NCBI RefSeq assembly: GCF_014837065.1
Contig: NZ_JACSPP010000001.1
Location: 100,078 to 164,077, forward strand
Reading direction: 5' to 3'
From: Phocaeicola intestinalis
GTDB lineage: Bacteria; Bacteroidota; Bacteroidia; Bacteroidales; Bacteroidaceae
DNA length: 64,000 nt
The position numbers and the translations under genes are program-made. Of this stretch, positions 62,220-64,000 are shown one piece after another; position 1 is the first letter of the stretch; each line of letters begins with the position of its first letter. The notes beneath the pieces were generated by a model. That model saw only the letters and a program-made list of their open reading frames with translations, was not told the DNA's origin and made no database searches.

Positions 62220-62738
62220 CTACATTTTTCTATCTCCATTATAATCGTAGTCTTCCAATGTAAGAGCTATAATCCAATTCTTAATATAATCAGCCAAACT
62301 TTGGTGTGTTACTTCCGGTGGGTCAGATTCACTATATTCATAATTAGAATACCAAAAAACGATTTGGTTAGAATCGCCACCGTTGGTTTTCACATGAGTA
62401 TCGAAACAATAAAAGTTTCCTCCTCCATCAGGGCTGAACGGTATTAAATGTTTATATTGAGGTACAATTACTTCAAAGTGTTCAATATTATAACACATAA
62501 ATAAGTCATAATTCTTTTCTTTATCAATTATACCTAACACATTATCTCCCATTAAAGAAAATCCGTTTGTAATACTAAGAAGATATTTATAATCTTCTGG
62601 AAGTTTCACTCCAAATGTTGCCTCAAAACGTTCTATTAAGACAGGATTAACAGGTTCTCGCCAATCTAATATCCGAGATGTAAATTTCTGCAGTTCTGCA
62701 ATAACCTCATCCATCTCTTGTTTTACTTTACTGTTCAT
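62220..62738 (-). CDS. SMI1/KNR4-family immunity protein
   Basis: From the ATG at 62738 the protein has 172 residues with the SMI1/KNR4 pattern: VNPVLIERFEATFGVKLPEDYKYLLSITNGFSLMGDNVLGI, a central HLIPFSPDGGGNFYCFDTH and a closing SLADYIKNWI. Proteins of this family neutralise polymorphic nuclease toxins. The start overlaps the last codons of the Rhs toxin gene, the normal arrangement of a toxin-immunity pair. A longer start at 62774 would lie inside the toxin gene. Confidence 0.85.
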   Translation of the reverse strand: MNSKVKQEMDEVIAELQKFTSRILDWREPVNPVLIERFEATFGVKLPEDYKYLLSITNGFSLMGDNVLGIIDKEKNYDLFMCYNIEHFEVIVPQYKHLIPFSPDGGGNFYCFDTHVKTNGGDSNQIVFWYSNYEYSESDPPEVTHQSLADYIKNWIIALTLEDYDYNGDRKM

Positions 62739-63828
62739 ATTCTTTCTTCCAATATTCTTTTTTAGCTTTTTCAAATTCTTTTCTATCTATTTTACTAGGT
62801 TGACCCAAATTAGGATGGTTTTTCTTGAAATTACCCTTTCCACGATGTTCCTGCCAATGCATTTCCTTAAAAGGCCCATTAGGATTTTGTCCCTCATGAT
62901 GAATATCAACAGGAGTTCCATCTTGTTTAAAAGTCGGTGCATTACCAGATTTAGAAGGCGGATTTAACAAACTACGGTCTATTTTATTTTCAGGAGATAT
63001 TTCTATCTTTAAGGTTTTATCCTTTATAGCCGTTCCAGTTACATCTGAAGCCTTATCAACCTGCTTAGCAGTTTTTACCGCATCCACTCCTTTATCCGCA
63101 GCCTTTAGAGGCTTGGTTGTACCAGCAGGAACAAAAGGAAGAGCGGCAGCTACGGCATCTACACCCAAATCAACCCAATGGCTTTGGGCGGAAACATGGT
63201 CGCCACGGATATGGGCAGCTACGGCTGCACCTGCATCGTAAAGCATATTGCCGATGTCCCATACCGTATCCCAAATCTTGCCGTCCTTGTCTATGCGGAT
63301 AACGGGATTGCCGCCACAATAAACATAGGGGGAACTCGGATAATCTTGCTCCGATAACGGGTCAATGCTTACAAACCTTCCCAACGCCGCATCATAGTGC
63401 CGTGCACCGTAATCGTACCAGTTCAAGCCGTTCTTGTTATCGAACTCCTTACCGTTATACTTGTACGGCTGGACATTGTTCGTTGCCGCGAACACCTCGC
63501 CGAAAGGATAGTAATGGTTCGTTTCCTCGACCGTCCCCGTTGAGCTGATGACCACACGGTTATTCCCCTGATGGTCTTTCAGATAATAATGGTATTTATT
63601 ATCCGCCAAAGTAACATAACCCTCTTCCGTCAACAGGTATTTCTGACTGCCGTTTTCATAGACCACATTCCCGCAATAGTCTGTCGTGGTGGCCGTACTC
63701 CCTGTCTTATGAACCGTGCGAAGCTTTGTGCCATCAGCCGCATACAGATAGGTTATCGTACTTCCGTCTTTAAACGTGACCTTGCTCGGCAAATTTAACG
63801 AATTGTATTGAATAGACGTAATATTCTT
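62728..63828 (-). pseudogene. Rhs toxin, 5' part removed by an IS5-family element
   Basis: The frame keeps the last core repeats (LPSKVTFKDGSTITYLYAADGTKLRT, YVTLADNKYHYYLKDHQGNNRVV) and the Rhs-associated signature (PYKYNGKEFDNKNGLNWYDYGARHYDAALGRFVSIDPL). The variable toxin tip after residue 220 of the frame (KIWDTVWDIGNMLYDAGAAVAAH onward) ends with VDIHHEGQNPNGPFKEMHWQEHRG, a His-His-Glu/HxxxH pattern of HNH/Endonuclease VII toxins. Upstream of 63828 the sequence becomes the end of an IS5-family element. The gene lacks its head and cannot be secreted as an Rhs protein. Confidence 0.8.
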
Positions 63829-63829
63829 A

Positions 63830-64000
63830 GAAGCTGTTTTGATTTCATTCGATAAATTTGTTAAGGATGATTTGTATGAATGCAATCTGTACCATAGCTT
63901 CCGCAGTTTCAGCAAGGAATTCGTAATCGATGGTCAGCCTTCTGAAGTTTTCCAGCCATGAGAAAGAGCGTTCCACAATCCAGCGTTTGGGCAGTACCTG
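63830..64000 (-). mobile_element. IS5-family element, partial, running out of the window
   Basis: The end tip is GAAGCTGTTTTGA at 63830, preceded by TTA, inserted in the Rhs gene. The only visible content is the C-terminus of its transposase. The tip matches the terminal repeats of the MITE-like element at 371-562. Confidence 0.85.
63845..64000 (-). CDS. IS5-family transposase, C-terminal part
   Basis: 51 codons and a stop are visible. The sequence [26 protein letters not shown] is the IS5-type block holding the last catalytic Glu ([11 protein letters not shown]), followed by a helical end ([16 protein letters not shown]). The remainder lies outside the window. Confidence 0.88.
   Translation of the reverse strand, partial: QVLPKRWIVERSFSWLENFRRLTIDYEFLAETAEAMVQIAFIQIILNKFIE

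Overview
The window comes from a gut-type Bacteroidales genome, probably Bacteroides or Phocaeicola. The grounds are the SusC/SusD pair with an ECF-sigma/FecR regulator, the TAnnTTTG-type -7 boxes ahead of several genes, the near absence of Shine-Dalgarno sites, and families largely confined to this order (DUF3871, DUF3853, BT4734-like primase). I could not run any database search, so family calls rest on motifs recognised by eye.

Layout. Positions 1-2413 are chromosomal: a three-unit palindromic repeat, a MITE-like element, a zinc-type ABC transporter pair (binding lipoprotein and ATPase, no permease), and tRNA-Ala(GGC). Positions 2398-44923 form an integrated element of about 42.5 kb in the 3' end of that tRNA gene. 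It is bounded by an 18-bp exact direct repeat (attL/attR) with a tyrosine integrase next to attR. Its left arm (2.4-11.8 kb) carries a HigBA-type toxin-antitoxin pair, two tiny ORFs, DUF3871, a single-strand annealing protein with a PD-(D/E)XK exonuclease, a strange acidic zinc-ribbon protein, an M20/M42-like peptidase and a serine recombinase. Its right arm (30.1-44.6 kb) carries small unknown genes, a UPF0489 protein, a primase-like protein, two tandem SF3 helicases, a radical SAM protein, a ParB-like protein, a DUF3853 protein, a large unknown protein and the integrase. I see no relaxase, type IV secretion or phage structural genes, so the transfer route is unknown.

Between the arms lies a block of about 16.6 kb (13.4-30.0 kb): a decayed GntR regulator, then a polysaccharide utilization locus (ECF sigma, FecR anti-sigma, SusC with STN domain, SusD, a GH101/GH129-like lipoprotein, GH92, GH97, GH92). 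It is bordered on the left by an IS4-family element and on the right by a 40-bp exact inverted copy of the inner end of that IS, directly followed by a 5'-truncated TonB-C gene. This looks like a composite-transposon cargo whose right IS has been deleted. Just upstream of susC the minus strand encodes what looks like an antisense sRNA of about 80 nt (-7 box, two hairpins, T-tract), resembling the known PUL antisense RNAs of Bacteroides.

To the right of attR the chromosome resumes with the displaced tRNA-Ala terminator, tRNA-Leu(TAA), tRNA-Gly(GCC), argH, an SRPBCC-like gene, pyrE, a comF-like gene, recX, prmC, ribD, a surface lipoprotein, the envelope biogenesis run uppS-bamA-ompH-ompH-murI, and a GH2 enzyme with an F5/8-type C-terminal domain. 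The right edge (61.4-64 kb) holds a broken Rhs locus: an orphan Rhs core fragment, an SMI1/KNR4 immunity gene, and an Rhs toxin tip with an HHE-type nuclease motif whose 5' part is cut off by an IS5-family element that runs out of the window.
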